From: JBBKWG01 sp037968835
GTDB lineage: Bacteria; Pseudomonadota; Alphaproteobacteria; Rhodobacterales; Rhodobacteraceae
Assembly (NCBI GenBank): GCA_037968835.1
Contig: JBBKWG010000100.1
Coordinates: 1-17,449, forward strand
DNA length: 17,449 nt
Reading direction: 5' to 3'
Every line of letters begins with the position of its first letter. Position 1 is the stretch's first letter. This document shows positions 1-8,444 of the stretch, piece after piece. Made by a program: the position numbers and the translations under genes. A model generated the notes under the pieces. It was not told the DNA's origin and did not search any database. It was given only the letters and a program-made list of their open reading frames with translations.

Positions 1-1
1 C

Positions 2-1507
2 ACGCCCGTCGCCTGGCCGGACGTGAAGCTTGGTTCCTGGCTGAACGAGCATCTCGGTGATGGCGCAAAGATCGGGTTCGATCCCTGGCTGCACACCGCC
101 AAACAGATTGACGAGATCAACGAAATCCTTGATGGCGCCAGGACGCTGGTACCGGTCGAAAACCTGATCGACATGATCTGGGATGACCGCCCTGCTCCGC
201 CGACGGGCCGCGTCCGCGATCAACCGGTGTCCCTTGCGGGCGAAACCTCGACGTCGAAACGCGCGCGTCTAGCGAAATCGCTTCGCGACGCCAATCAGCG
301 CGCCGCCGTTCTGACTTTGCCCGACAGCATTTGCTGGCTGCTCAACATCCGGGGAAGCGATATTCAGCGAAATCCAATCGTGCAGGCGTTCGCGATCCTG
401 CATGATGACGCACGCGTTACGCTATTCGTGGACCCCGCCAAAGTCTCGGATCTTGAACTGGATATGGCGATTGACGTGCACGCGCCCGACACCTTCGCCG
501 CGGCGCTGAGCGAACTTTCAAGTCCGGTGCGTGTCGACAAGGCAACTGCGCCGCTTGCCGTGAGCCAAACCTTGCGGGACGCCGGGATAGAAGTGGATTG
601 GGGCGACGATCCCTGCATCCTGCCAAAGGCCGTAAAGAACGTAGCCGAAATCGCCGGAACCCGTGAAGCGCACTTGCGCGACGGGGCGGCGATGGTCGAG
701 TTTCTCACGTGGTTTGACGAAGAAGCGCCAAAGGGAGGCGTCAGCGAAATCGAGGCCGCGAAAGCGTTGGAGGGTTATCGACGAGCCACCAATGCGCTTC
801 AGGATATTTCGTTCGATACGATCTCGGGCGCCGGACCGAATGGCGCAATCGTCCATTACCGCGTGACCGAGGGGACGAACCGCACCATCAAACCGGGCGA
901 ATTGTTCCTTATCGACTCGGGCGGGCAGTACGTCGACGGCACAACCGACATCACCCGCACGATCATCGTCGGCGAGGCGACCGACGAACATCGCGCCTGC
1001 TTCACCCGCGTTCTGAAGGGCATGATCGCGATCAGCCGCGCTCGTTTTCCACGCAGTGTTGCAGGGCGCGATCTCGATGCGCTCGCGCGCGCGTCGCTCT
1101 GGTGCGCCGGTCTGGATTATGACCATGGCACCGGCCACGGCGTCGGGGTGTTCATGAACGTGCATGAAGGACCGCAACGTCTGTCGCGACAAAGCGAAGT
1201 GCCGCTGGAGCCGGGGATGATCCTGTCGAACGAACCCGGCTATTACCGCGAGGGCGCATTCGGCATCCGCATCGAAAACCTGATCGTGGTGCGCGAGGCC
1301 GAAAAGATCGGCGACAAACGCGATCATCTGGATTTCGAGACGCTGACTTTCGTTCCGATCGACCTACGCCTTGTGAATGCTGAGATGCTGTCACCGGGCG
1401 AACGCGAATGGTTGAACGCCTACCACGCAGATGTCTCTGAAAAGTTGATGTCGCGCGTTTCACTTCCGGCAAAAGACTGGCTTCGCACAGCCACCCGCCC
1501 TATCTGA
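2..1507 (+). CDS. Xaa-Pro aminopeptidase, M24B family (5' end missing)
   Basis: Cytosolic metallopeptidase that removes an N-terminal residue preceding proline. The reading frame is open from base 2, so the gene starts outside the window; the GTG at 23 is only an internal valine. About 500 of the roughly 600 residues usual for the long (XPNPEP1-like) form are present: the middle creatinase-like domain, then the C-terminal pita-bread catalytic domain. Counting from the codon at 23, all five metal ligands are visible: D298 (in LIDSGGQY), D309 (in DGTTDITRT), H372 (in HGTGHGVG), E404 (in NEPGYY) and E418 (in RIENL). The accessory histidines H278, H368 and H381 are also present. The enzyme should be active and dinuclear. 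The family call is very secure; the exact substrate is inferred. Confidence 0.95.
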   Translation, partial: TPVAWPDVKLGSWLNEHLGDGAKIGFDPWLHTAKQIDEINEILDGARTLVPVENLIDMIWDDRPAPPTGRVRDQPVSLAGETSTSKRARLAKSLRDANQRAAVLTLPDSICWLLNIRGSDIQRNPIVQAFAILHDDARVTLFVDPAKVSDLELDMAIDVHAPDTFAAALSELSSPVRVDKATAPLAVSQTLRDAGIEVDWGDDPCILPKAVKNVAEIAGTREAHLRDGAAMVEFLTWFDEEAPKGGVSEIEAAKALEGYRRATNALQDISFDTISGAGPNGAIVHYRVTEGTNRTIKPGELFLIDSGGQYVDGTTDITRTIIVGEATDEHRACFTRVLKGMIAISRARFPRSVAGRDLDALARASLWCAGLDYDHGTGHGVGVFMNVHEGPQRLSRQSEVPLEPGMILSNEPGYYREGAFGIRIENLIVVREAEKIGDKRDHLDFETLTFVPIDLRLVNAEMLSPGEREWLNAYHADVSEKLMSRVSLPAKDWLRTATRPI

Positions 1508-1568
1508 TCCTGACATGGCGATATGGCATACGCCCTGCTAGGATGCTCTGAGCCGACAAGGGGAAATG

Positions 1569-1913
1569 ATGACCGACCATCTTACGATTGAACCCGCAAA
1601 GGGTATTTGGAGCGTTCGCGCCGGTGGCGCCGTTCTTGGCGAGAGTGAAAACGCGCTTGAGTTGCGCGAGCAGGGCCACGCTCCGATCATCTATTTCCCA
1701 CGCGAGGATATCGCGATGGAGTTCCTCGATACCAGTTCGAATTCAACGACTTGCCCGCACAAAGGCGTCGCGAGTTACTTTTCAATTGTGACCAAGAGCA
1801 CGACATTGAAAGATGCAGTTGTCAGCTACGAAACGCCCGAAGATGTGGCACGTGCGATTGCAGGCCACCTGGCGTTTCACACAAGCGATTTGGTGACTGT
1901 CGAACAAATCTGA
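1569..1913 (+). CDS. DUF427 domain protein
   Basis: Small cytosolic protein of 114 residues covering one whole DUF427 domain. Recognisable family features are the conserved YFPREDI segment in the middle followed by the TTCPHKGVASY stretch. Its biochemical role is not established. Two in-frame ATGs lie at 1566 and 1569. The AAGGGGA ribosome site ends around 1564, so the second ATG has the better spacing and is preferred. It follows the aminopeptidase by about 60 bases on the same strand and may be read with it. It converges on the ClC gene with only 15 bases between the two stop codons and no convincing terminator hairpin there. Domain call firm, function unknown. Confidence 0.85.
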   Translation: MTDHLTIEPAKGIWSVRAGGAVLGESENALELREQGHAPIIYFPREDIAMEFLDTSSNSTTCPHKGVASYFSIVTKSTTLKDAVVSYETPEDVARAIAGHLAFHTSDLVTVEQI

Positions 1914-1928
1914 AGGTTGCGTTCCGGC

Positions 1929-3617
1929 TCAGCTATGCTCTTCGGCAGCGGTCGCAGCCAACGCACGATTATAGGCCCGCAAGGCATCTACGTGGAACAA
2001 CGCGCCGTGAATTTGCGGCGGTTCGCCCTCTTTCCCGATGGTAACGACCGGAAGAAACTGGCGGGCGGTCTGCTCAAAGAGTGGCAGCGCGGTTTCCAGC
2101 GTCGCGTTCCGCTCGATCCACTCCCCGGCCTCGATCGCTTCCCATATCGCGTCGTCGGGCGCAGCGCGGGCATCGTCGGGCGCGCGCATGACATTGGCGA
2201 CGCGGAACATCGACAAAAGATACGCTTGCGGACCCTTCGCGAGATGAACGTTGCGGCGCTCCAGTTGCGTTAAAAAGAACGATCTGTCGACCAGTCGGCT
2301 GGCGAGTGCCGTGGAAAGCGACACCGCGACCATGACCGCCAGTCCGGTTTGCCAGTCACCGGTCAGCTCGAAAACGATCAGTGTTGTCGATATCGGCGCG
2401 CCCAAAACCGCGGCGGCCACAGCCCCCATCCCCGCCAATGCGTATAGTGTTTCAGAACCCGAAACGTCGGGAAAGATGCCGGTCGCGATGTGTCCGAATG
2501 CCAGCCCCAGCAATGCGCCGACCATCAAAGACGGAGAAAAGACGCCACCACCCATGCGTCCCGCCATCGTGATCGCGACGGCTGCAACCTTGAGGACGCA
2601 GAACACGATCGCCTCGTGCCACAAGAGTTGCCCGGTAAGGGCTGCGGATGTCGTTTCATAGCCCACGCCGATGATATGCGGGAAAAAGATCGCAATGACG
2701 CCCAACATGGCACCAGCGACGGCAGGTCTCAGATAGCGCGGCAAATTTGTGGCCGCGCGCACCCGGCTGCCCAGATCGTCGGCCCAGAAGATCGTACGCA
2801 TCATCAGGACGGCGACCAGTCCGCTTAGCAGGCCCAGGATCAGGAACGCAGGCAGTTCGACGTAGAAGGCCAGCGCCCCTTCCTGGATCAAGGTAAATTC
2901 GGTCACATCGCCGAATTCCAGCCGGTTGATTACCGTCCCGGCGGCGCTGGCGATCACGATTGGGGCGAAGGCATGAACCGCGAAGTGACGCAAAACGACC
3001 TCAAGCGCGAAAAGCGCCCCGGCGATGGGCGCGTTGAACGAGGCAGACACGGCCGCAGCGACAGCACATCCAAGCAGATCGCGCCCGGTGATCCCGTCGG
3101 CATGCATCTTGTCGGACACCCAGGTTGAAATGACGCCGGCAAGGTGGACGACCGGCCCCTCGCGCCCCGTCGACCCGCCAGTTCCAAGCGTGATCATCGA
3201 AGCGACCGCCGACGCCAGCCCTGCCTTGATCTCGACCCGGCCATCGTGAAGCGCGGATCCTTCGATCACGTCGGCAACCGCCCGGACACGACCATCGTCG
3301 GTAAAGCGGTTCAGGATCAGACCGACCACCAATCCCCCGAAAATCGGGATCAGCAGGATCATATACCACGGCAGCGACTCGGCGAACGTCGACATCAGCC
3401 GAACGTCGTCGGTTCCGTAAAGGGCAGTCTGCAAAGCATTGATGCCCTTGCGGAAAAACAGCGCGGCGAATCCCGCTACGATCCCGATGAACAACGCTAC
3501 GAACCAGAACTGGAGGCGGCTCGGGCCGCGATGCTTGATCACACGCCAACCGTTGCGGCAGGCGAGAAGCACCTCGTCCAGCAGATTTGCGATCGTTGAT
3601 TTGCGGGCGGCGTTCAC
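1929..3617 (-). CDS. ClC-family chloride channel/transporter with altered signature residues
   Basis: Inner-membrane anion transport protein of the ClC family, about 562 residues from the GTG at 3617, with many hydrophobic helices. The gating-glutamate motif GREGP is intact (E153), as is GGVFSPSLMVG (about 357-367). Several canonical positions differ. The GSGIP-type chloride-binding motif is not recognisable near EGSALHDG. The second residue of the internal-glutamate pair is Val (FALEVV, V207), as in channel-type ClCs. The central tyrosine region reads SFFLTQL, so Phe stands where Tyr is expected. The C-terminal 100 residues look like a degenerate CBS-like region. Start: GTG 3617 has GGGA about 8 bases upstream. 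GTG 3680 in frame is possible, but its extra 21 residues are Pro/His-rich with rare codons. Transported ion and mechanism are uncertain. Confidence 0.85.
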   Translation of the reverse strand: MNAARKSTIANLLDEVLLACRNGWRVIKHRGPSRLQFWFVALFIGIVAGFAALFFRKGINALQTALYGTDDVRLMSTFAESLPWYMILLIPIFGGLVVGLILNRFTDDGRVRAVADVIEGSALHDGRVEIKAGLASAVASMITLGTGGSTGREGPVVHLAGVISTWVSDKMHADGITGRDLLGCAVAAAVSASFNAPIAGALFALEVVLRHFAVHAFAPIVIASAAGTVINRLEFGDVTEFTLIQEGALAFYVELPAFLILGLLSGLVAVLMMRTIFWADDLGSRVRAATNLPRYLRPAVAGAMLGVIAIFFPHIIGVGYETTSAALTGQLLWHEAIVFCVLKVAAVAITMAGRMGGGVFSPSLMVGALLGLAFGHIATGIFPDVSGSETLYALAGMGAVAAAVLGAPISTTLIVFELTGDWQTGLAVMVAVSLSTALASRLVDRSFFLTQLERRNVHLAKGPQAYLLSMFRVANVMRAPDDARAAPDDAIWEAIEAGEWIERNATLETALPLFEQTARQFLPVVTIGKEGEPPQIHGALFHVDALRAYNRALAATAAEEHS

Positions 3618-3680
3618 TGATATCGTCCCGCACGGGCGCACATGACTGACGTGTCGGGGTCGCCCATGTGGCCACGGCAC

Positions 3681-3692
3681 GGGTCGCGACCC
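3681..3692. promoter_or_regulatory. Perfect 12-base palindrome upstream of the ClC gene
   Basis: GGGTCGCGACCC is a perfect palindrome in the 185-base divergent region between the ClC gene and the NTF2-like gene. On the minus strand a -10-like GATAAT lies at 3712-3707, just upstream of the palindrome relative to ClC; I found no good -35 at the right distance. The palindrome would sit near the start of the ClC transcript and could be an operator, but a chance GC-rich palindrome is not excluded. Confidence 0.3.
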
Positions 3693-3802
3693 TCACTTGC
3701 CGCGACATTATCTTGTTATGGCAGCCACTTCCCTGTCGAAAGACCGAATACGTCGCTTGCAACACTATGTTATGAAGTGTGACCGATCAGCGGAGGACAA
3801 TC

Positions 3803-4252
3803 ATGCCGGTTATCAGGCCCGAGGACCTTCCGAAAGCGTTCGTGGAAGCGTGGATGAACAGGGATGCCAGTGCGCTTGCGGCGTTGTTTGCCGATGACGC
3901 GGATTTTGTGAATGTCGTCGGCATCTGGTGGCAGGATCGCACGGCTATCGAAAAGGCGCACGATTATGCGCTTCGTAGTTTTTTCAGTGAAACAAAGCTG
4001 ATCATCGGCCGCGTGAAGTTGCGTCAGGTGAGCGATGACGTTGCAGTCGTTCATGCCCGCATGGTGCTGAGCGGGCAAAAATCGCGCGATAGCTCAACCG
4101 CAGGCCGCCGCAACACCATCCTGTCGTTTGTTCTGCAAAGGCAAGCGGACGGATGGGTCTGCCTTTCCGCTCAAAACACCGACATCGTTCCGGATGCAGA
4201 GACAGTCGAGGCGCGCGACAGCACGCTTACTCCCCGCGATTATCGCACATAA
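3803..4252 (+). CDS. NTF2-like / SgcJ-EcaC family protein
   Basis: Soluble protein of 149 residues with the fold pattern of the SnoaL/DUF4440/SgcJ-EcaC group. It has an N-terminal helix with AFVEAWMNRDASALAALFADDADFV features, a Trp pair (IWW, 41-43), then strands ending at a GWVCLSAQNTDI segment. Members of this group are small ligand-binding or catalytic cone-shaped domains; no specific substrate can be assigned. The ATG at 3803 is chosen because GGAGG lies 7 bases upstream; an in-frame GTG at 3779 has no such site. The gene stands alone, divergent from ClC. Its stop codon falls inside the A-tract of the terminator serving amtB on the other strand. Confidence 0.8.
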   Translation: MPVIRPEDLPKAFVEAWMNRDASALAALFADDADFVNVVGIWWQDRTAIEKAHDYALRSFFSETKLIIGRVKLRQVSDDVAVVHARMVLSGQKSRDSSTAGRRNTILSFVLQRQADGWVCLSAQNTDIVPDAETVEARDSTLTPRDYRT

Positions 4253-4278
4253 AAAAGCCCGGGTATTGCAACCCGGGC
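4251..4278 (-). terminator. Intrinsic terminator of glnK-amtB
   Basis: Eight-pair perfect stem GCCCGGGT/ACCCGGGC (4257-4264 with 4271-4278) and a 6-base loop. On the minus strand the stem is followed by six T residues (4256-4251), the layout of a rho-independent terminator, 26 bases past the amtB stop. On the plus strand no T-run follows, so it is a weak terminator for the NTF2-like gene. Confidence 0.85.
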
Positions 4279-4303
4279 CAGTTTGTCGGGCTGTCAGGAT
4301 AAT

Positions 4304-5617
4304 TCAGCCCTTGGTAAAGTCCGGGTATGCCTCCATGCCAAGCTCGCTCATATCAAGCCCGGTGATTTCAGCCTCTTCGCTGACGCGGATACCGACGATC
4401 CCTTTCAGAATGATCCAGACCAGCAGGGACGCACCAAAGGTAAACACGCCATAAGCGACGATGCCTGTAAGCTGCGTCACGATGCTGGCCTCGGCGTTAT
4501 AGAACACCACGGCAATGGTGCCCCAGATGCCGGCAATCAAGTGAACCGGTATCGCACCCACAACGTCGTCAATCTGAAGTTTGTCCAGCAGCGGAACAGC
4601 ATAGACCACGATCGCGCCACCGATGGCCCCGATCCAGAGTGCGCCGAATAGCGACGGAGCCAGCGGTTCGGCTGTGATCGAGACGAGGCCGGCAAGGGCG
4701 CCGTTCAGAACCATCGTCAGGTCGACCTTCTTGTAGGTGACTTGCGTCAGGATCAGCGCGGCGATCGACCCTGCGGCGGCTGCCATGTTGGTGTTGGCGA
4801 AGATGCGGCTGACGTCGGTGATGTCGCCGACGGTGCCAGCGGCAAGTTGCGACCCGCCGTTGAAACCGAACCAGCCCAGCCAAAGGATGAACGTTCCAAG
4901 TGTGGCAAGCGCAAGGTTCGAACCCGGCATGGGATGGACCCGGTTATCCTTGTATTTTCCCAGACGCGGACCCAGCACGATGGCCCCTGCCAGCGCAGCC
5001 CAACCGCCAACGGAGTGAACGATTGTCGATCCGGCGAAATCCGAGAAGCCCATCTCGCTGAGCCAACCGCCACCCCACTGCCATGAACCGGAAATCGGAT
5101 ACATGACGCCCGTCAGCACAACCACGAAGGCAAGGAACGGCCAGAGCTTTATACGTTCGGCCAGTGCACCCGACACGATTGACGCGGTAGCGGCGACAAA
5201 CATCAACTGGAAGAAGAAGTCGGACCCGACAGAGGCATAGTCGAGAGCCGCATCCGCAGCATCGAGCCCCACGGGTTCAAGTGATGTAACGCTGAGCCAC
5301 GGACCCATCCAGCCACTGATCCACCAGCCATCGCCGGGATACATCAAGTTGAATCCGATGAGCCAGTACATGACGCTCGCGATCGAAAACAGCGCGATGT
5401 TCTTGGTAAGCTGCATCGTCACGTTCTTGGAGCGCACAAGTCCGGCCTCCAGCATCGCAAAGCCCGCCGCCATCCAGAACACGAGAAATCCACCGACAAG
5501 GAATAAAAGCGTCGTCAGGATATACGGTTGAATGTCCGGCGCTGCATCCTGCGCCATGCTCACCGTCGGCAACGCAATGACTGCAGCAGCGACGGCAAAA
5601 AGTGTCTTGAGGTTCAT
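4304..5617 (-). CDS. amtB: Ammonium transporter AmtB
   Basis: Trimeric inner-membrane ammonium channel for nitrogen uptake, 437 residues. A signal peptide (about 1-22, ending SMAQ) precedes eleven expected membrane helices. The pore pair is present: H201 (in TIVHSVGG) and H359 (in IPVHLIAGIWG), equivalent to E. coli H168 and H318. The substrate-site aspartate D193 lies in FSDFAG, and GWFGFNGGS sits in the fifth to sixth helix region. The cytosolic tail EEAEITGLDMSELGMEAY is the GlnK-contact tail typical of the family. The ATG has AAGGAAA 6 bases upstream. glnK ends 20 bases before it, so the two are cotranscribed, and uptake is expected to be blocked by unmodified GlnK when nitrogen is ample. 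Confidence 0.97.
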   Translation of the reverse strand: MNLKTLFAVAAAVIALPTVSMAQDAAPDIQPYILTTLLFLVGGFLVFWMAAGFAMLEAGLVRSKNVTMQLTKNIALFSIASVMYWLIGFNLMYPGDGWWISGWMGPWLSVTSLEPVGLDAADAALDYASVGSDFFFQLMFVAATASIVSGALAERIKLWPFLAFVVVLTGVMYPISGSWQWGGGWLSEMGFSDFAGSTIVHSVGGWAALAGAIVLGPRLGKYKDNRVHPMPGSNLALATLGTFILWLGWFGFNGGSQLAAGTVGDITDVSRIFANTNMAAAAGSIAALILTQVTYKKVDLTMVLNGALAGLVSITAEPLAPSLFGALWIGAIGGAIVVYAVPLLDKLQIDDVVGAIPVHLIAGIWGTIAVVFYNAEASIVTQLTGIVAYGVFTFGASLLVWIILKGIVGIRVSEEAEITGLDMSELGMEAYPDFTKG

Positions 5618-5637
5618 GTTGTTTCCTTTTTACCTGA

Positions 5638-5976
5638 CTAGACCGCGTCGTCGTTCAACTCGCCCGTGCGGACGCGCAGCGCGCTTTCGACGTTGAGGAC
5701 GAAGATCTTGCCGTCGCCGATCTTGTCGGTCTTGGCTGACGTTGCGATGGTATGAACGACCTGCTCGGCCATGCCGTCCGCAACGACGATTTCCAGCTTC
5801 ACCTTGGGAACGAAATTCACTGCGTACTCAGCGCCGCGGTAAATCTCCGTGTGTCCCGATTGCGAGCCGAAGCCCTTTATTTCTGTGACCATCATGCCGC
5901 GCACTCCGATCGAGGTAAGCGCTTCGCGGACCTCTTCGAGTTTGAACGGCTTGATCGCTGCGATGATAAGTTTCAC
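5638..5976 (-). CDS. glnK: Nitrogen regulatory protein P-II (GlnK)
   Basis: Trimeric signal protein that binds ATP, ADP and 2-oxoglutarate and controls AmtB. It is 112 residues, the standard length. Tyr51 (in YRGAEYAV), the uridylylation site at the tip of the T-loop, is present, and the B-loop region TDKIGDGKIFV follows at about 83-94. The GTG at 5976 is the start because it gives the canonical beginning MKLIIAAIKPFK and has AGGGGA 5-6 bases upstream; a longer in-frame extension to 6117 is not family-like. First gene of the glnK-amtB operon. I could not identify a sigma-54 -24/-12 promoter or a clear NtrC palindrome upstream. Confidence 0.96.
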   Translation of the reverse strand: MKLIIAAIKPFKLEEVREALTSIGVRGMMVTEIKGFGSQSGHTEIYRGAEYAVNFVPKVKLEIVVADGMAEQVVHTIATSAKTDKIGDGKIFVLNVESALRVRTGELNDDAV

Positions 5977-6248
5977 GAGGTTCCCCTTTCGATGCCACGG
6001 CTCCACTCGAAACCGCGCTTCACCGGCAGAGAGAGAACCGGTCATGCAGGCACTCACAAGAAAATGGCAGGGTCTTTTCGACCTGGAATCTCGATGAAAC
6101 GCACAATTTTTGCACATTGCCTTCGGATTGATCGTTTTTTAGGCACATATTGAAGGCGTGGAGCTGCAGTTCGGGTTTGGAATGCGCCTCCACATCTGAT
6201 CGAAGGCACACTATGTTGGCCGAAAGGCAGGATCGGGAAGAAATCCGA
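5977..6248. other. Divergent intergenic region glnK / penicillin-binding protein with phased GCACA repeats
   Basis: This 272-base region must hold promoters for both glnK (minus) and the PBP gene (plus). GCACA occurs on the plus strand at 6101, 6112, 6143 and 6206; the spacings 11, 31 and 63 are close to 1, 3 and 6 helical turns. The stretch 6101-6150 is A/T-rich compared with its surroundings. I see no convincing paired -35/-10, no GG-N10-GC sigma-54 element, and no gene of its own. Confidence 0.4.
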
Positions 6249-8396
6249 ATGAGTGGATCTGGCAAGAAAAGATCGGGGTTGGTCGCGGACAGGCGTCAGG
6301 CGGCAAAACCCAAGTCGAAAACGCCGACGAAATCGCGGGCGTCCACACGGCGAAAGCCTGCGCGAAGTCGCTCGCGCAATCCTCTGGTCTGGCTCTTCGG
6401 CGGATTGTTCCGGCTGGTTTGGGGCATCGGCTGGCGGGTGACGGCAGTCGTTGCTGTCGTTGTCGGAGGCGCCGTCCTGTTTTATGCCGCGACGTTGCCA
6501 CCGGTCACCAAATTGCTGGACGCGCGCGCGCGCGGCTCGGTGACCCTGCTGGACCGCAGCGGCGAAATATTCGCTTGGCGCGGCGAGCAATTCGGCGGGC
6601 AAATCACAGCCTCGACCGTTTCGCCCAACCTGAAGAACGCAATCATAGCAACCGAAGACCGGCGGTTTTACAGGCATTTCGGACTGTCACCGCGTGGCAT
6701 CGCCAGTGCCGTCAAGATCAACCTCAGCGAGGGGCGCGGGCCATTGTCGGGGAATGGCGGTTCGACAATAACCCAACAAACCGCGAAACTTCTGTGCCTG
6801 GGCATTCCCTTCGATCCCAATGCCGGCGTGACCGAGGCCGAATACGAAGCCGACTGCCGACGCTCCACGTTGGTGCGAAAGCTGAAGGAAGCAGTTTATG
6901 CGATGGCGCTGGAGTTGCGTTATTCCAAAGACGATATTCTGACCATCTACCTCAACCGCGCCTATCTTGGGGCCGGGACGCGCGGATTCGAGGCGGCGGC
7001 ACAGCGGTATTTCGGTCGCTCGGCCAACGAGGTTCTTCCGGCGGAAGGCGCAATGCTTGCGGGATTGCTCGTCGCGCCTTCACGGTTCGCACCGACCGCC
7101 GATCTTCAACGTTCGCAGGATCGCGCCAGCGTCATTGTCGGCCTGATGGAGCAACAAGGGTTCCTGACTGAGGCCGAGGCAGATCAGGCACGTCGAAGTC
7201 CAGCCCAATTGTCAGCCGCCGCCGAGGCCAGCGCGGGCGGTTATTTCGCGGACTGGGTGATGGATTCCGGGCCAAGCTTCCTGACCGAGGAAACGACCGA
7301 AGATGTCGTCATCCGCACGACGCTGGATCAGCGCATGCAGACTTCGGCGGAAGAAGCACTTCAGTGGACATTCGACACCAAGATCAAAGACGGATCGAAG
7401 GCGCAGGTCGCCATCGTCGTGATGAGCGCGGATGGAGCGGTGCGCGCGATGGTCGGTGGTCGGAAGTTCAAGGGCGTGGCAGGGCAATTCAACCGCGCGA
7501 TTCAAGCCAAGCGTCAGACCGGCAGCGCATTCAAACCGTTCGTTTACGGGGCTGCGCTGGATTTGGGTTACACACCGTACGACACCGTCGTCGACGAGCC
7601 TTACTGCCAGGATATCCCCGGTTCGGGGCGCTGGTGTCCAACCAACTATGACAACACGTATCGTGGCACGGTTACGATGCTGGATGCGCTGACGTATTCG
7701 TTGAACATCCCCGCCGTGAAAGTGTTCGAGCGTGTCGGGCGCGATGCGGTGGTCAAGATCGCGTCGGATTTCGGCATTGAAAGCGATCTGGCCGCTGGCC
7801 CGGCGCTGGCGCTTGGCGCGTCGGAATCGACGTTGTTAGAGATGACGGGTGCTTTTGCAGGCATCCTTAACGGCGGCTCTTCGGTCGAACCATATGGGCT
7901 GGTCGAACTGAGCCTTAAGGGCGAAAGCACGCCATTGTTACAGCAGGAAGGCGGGATCGGCGAGCGAGTCATCACCCAGGAAGCCGCCCAGCAGCTTATC
8001 TACATGATGAGCCAGGTCGTGGAGCGCGGCACCGGCACACGGGCGCGGTTGCCGGGACGTCCGGCGGCAGGCAAGACCGGCACGACGCAAGCTGCGCGCG
8101 ACGCGTGGTTCATAGGATTCACGGCCGATTACGTGGCCGGGGTCTGGATGGGATACGATGACAACACGCCGCTTTCGGGTGTAACAGGAGGCGGCCTTCC
8201 TGCGGAAATCTGGCAGGAAACGATGCTGCGCATTCACGAGGGGATGCCGGTCAATCCGCTTCCGATGGCGGTGCCCGAACCGCCCCGGCAGGTCGCGACC
8301 GAAAGGCAACCGCAACGTCAGCGGCGCTCGAACGGGGGCGGCAACACCGCCGAACGCATCATCCTGGATATTCTGGGCGATATTTTCGGAAACTGA
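6249..8396 (+). CDS. Class A penicillin-binding protein, PBP1A-like (transglycosylase/transpeptidase)
   Basis: Bifunctional peptidoglycan synthase, 715 residues, anchored in the inner membrane. The N-terminus is highly basic (1-45), followed by one membrane helix (about 62-82). The GT51 glycosyltransferase domain (about 100-290) has catalytic E136 in ATEDRRFYRHFG and the GGSTITQQTAKLL motif. The transpeptidase domain (about 385-640) has the three expected motifs: SxxK at S426-K429, SxN at S484-N486 and KTG at 609-611. Cysteine pairs C183/C203 and C453/C463 sit in insertions and might form disulfides. The ATG at 6249 gives the family-like start MSGSGKKRSGLVADRR, although its ribosome site (GGGAAG) is a little distant; an in-frame ATG at 6213 is the alternative. 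The short length indicates no large OB insertion of the enteric PBP1A kind. Confidence 0.93.
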   Translation: MSGSGKKRSGLVADRRQAAKPKSKTPTKSRASTRRKPARSRSRNPLVWLFGGLFRLVWGIGWRVTAVVAVVVGGAVLFYAATLPPVTKLLDARARGSVTLLDRSGEIFAWRGEQFGGQITASTVSPNLKNAIIATEDRRFYRHFGLSPRGIASAVKINLSEGRGPLSGNGGSTITQQTAKLLCLGIPFDPNAGVTEAEYEADCRRSTLVRKLKEAVYAMALELRYSKDDILTIYLNRAYLGAGTRGFEAAAQRYFGRSANEVLPAEGAMLAGLLVAPSRFAPTADLQRSQDRASVIVGLMEQQGFLTEAEADQARRSPAQLSAAAEASAGGYFADWVMDSGPSFLTEETTEDVVIRTTLDQRMQTSAEEALQWTFDTKIKDGSKAQVAIVVMSADGAVRAMVGGRKFKGVAGQFNRAIQAKRQTGSAFKPFVYGAALDLGYTPYDTVVDEPYCQDIPGSGRWCPTNYDNTYRGTVTMLDALTYSLNIPAVKVFERVGRDAVVKIASDFGIESDLAAGPALALGASESTLLEMTGAFAGILNGGSSVEPYGLVELSLKGESTPLLQQEGGIGERVITQEAAQQLIYMMSQVVERGTGTRARLPGRPAAGKTGTTQAARDAWFIGFTADYVAGVWMGYDDNTPLSGVTGGGLPAEIWQETMLRIHEGMPVNPLPMAVPEPPRQVATERQPQRQRRSNGGGNTAERIILDILGDIFGN

Positions 8397-8444
8397 AACG
8401 CGCGTCCAAGCTGGTATCTTCAGAACGGGCACACCCGACTCAGA

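Noticed and set aside
518..1327. Minus-strand open frame of 269 codons opposite the aminopeptidase
   Set aside because: Antisense to conserved M24B motifs; composition rich in Arg/His/Ala typical of shadow frames.
3001..3765. Alternative minus-strand frame overlapping the ClC gene
   Set aside because: Same-strand frame-shifted shadow of ClC; very Arg-rich and without family features.
5977..6248. Sigma-54 promoter or NtrC palindrome for glnK
   Set aside because: Searched by eye for GG-N10-GC and for inverted GCAC/GTGC pairs; only direct GCACA copies were found.
6419..7171. Plus-strand frame of 250 codons inside the PBP gene
   Set aside because: Out-of-frame shadow within the GT51 domain; Arg-rich and without a ribosome site.
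8397..8444. Bidirectional terminator between the PBP and GNAT genes
   Set aside because: Only a 5-base CTGAA/TTCAG pairing with a long loop and no T-run was visible.
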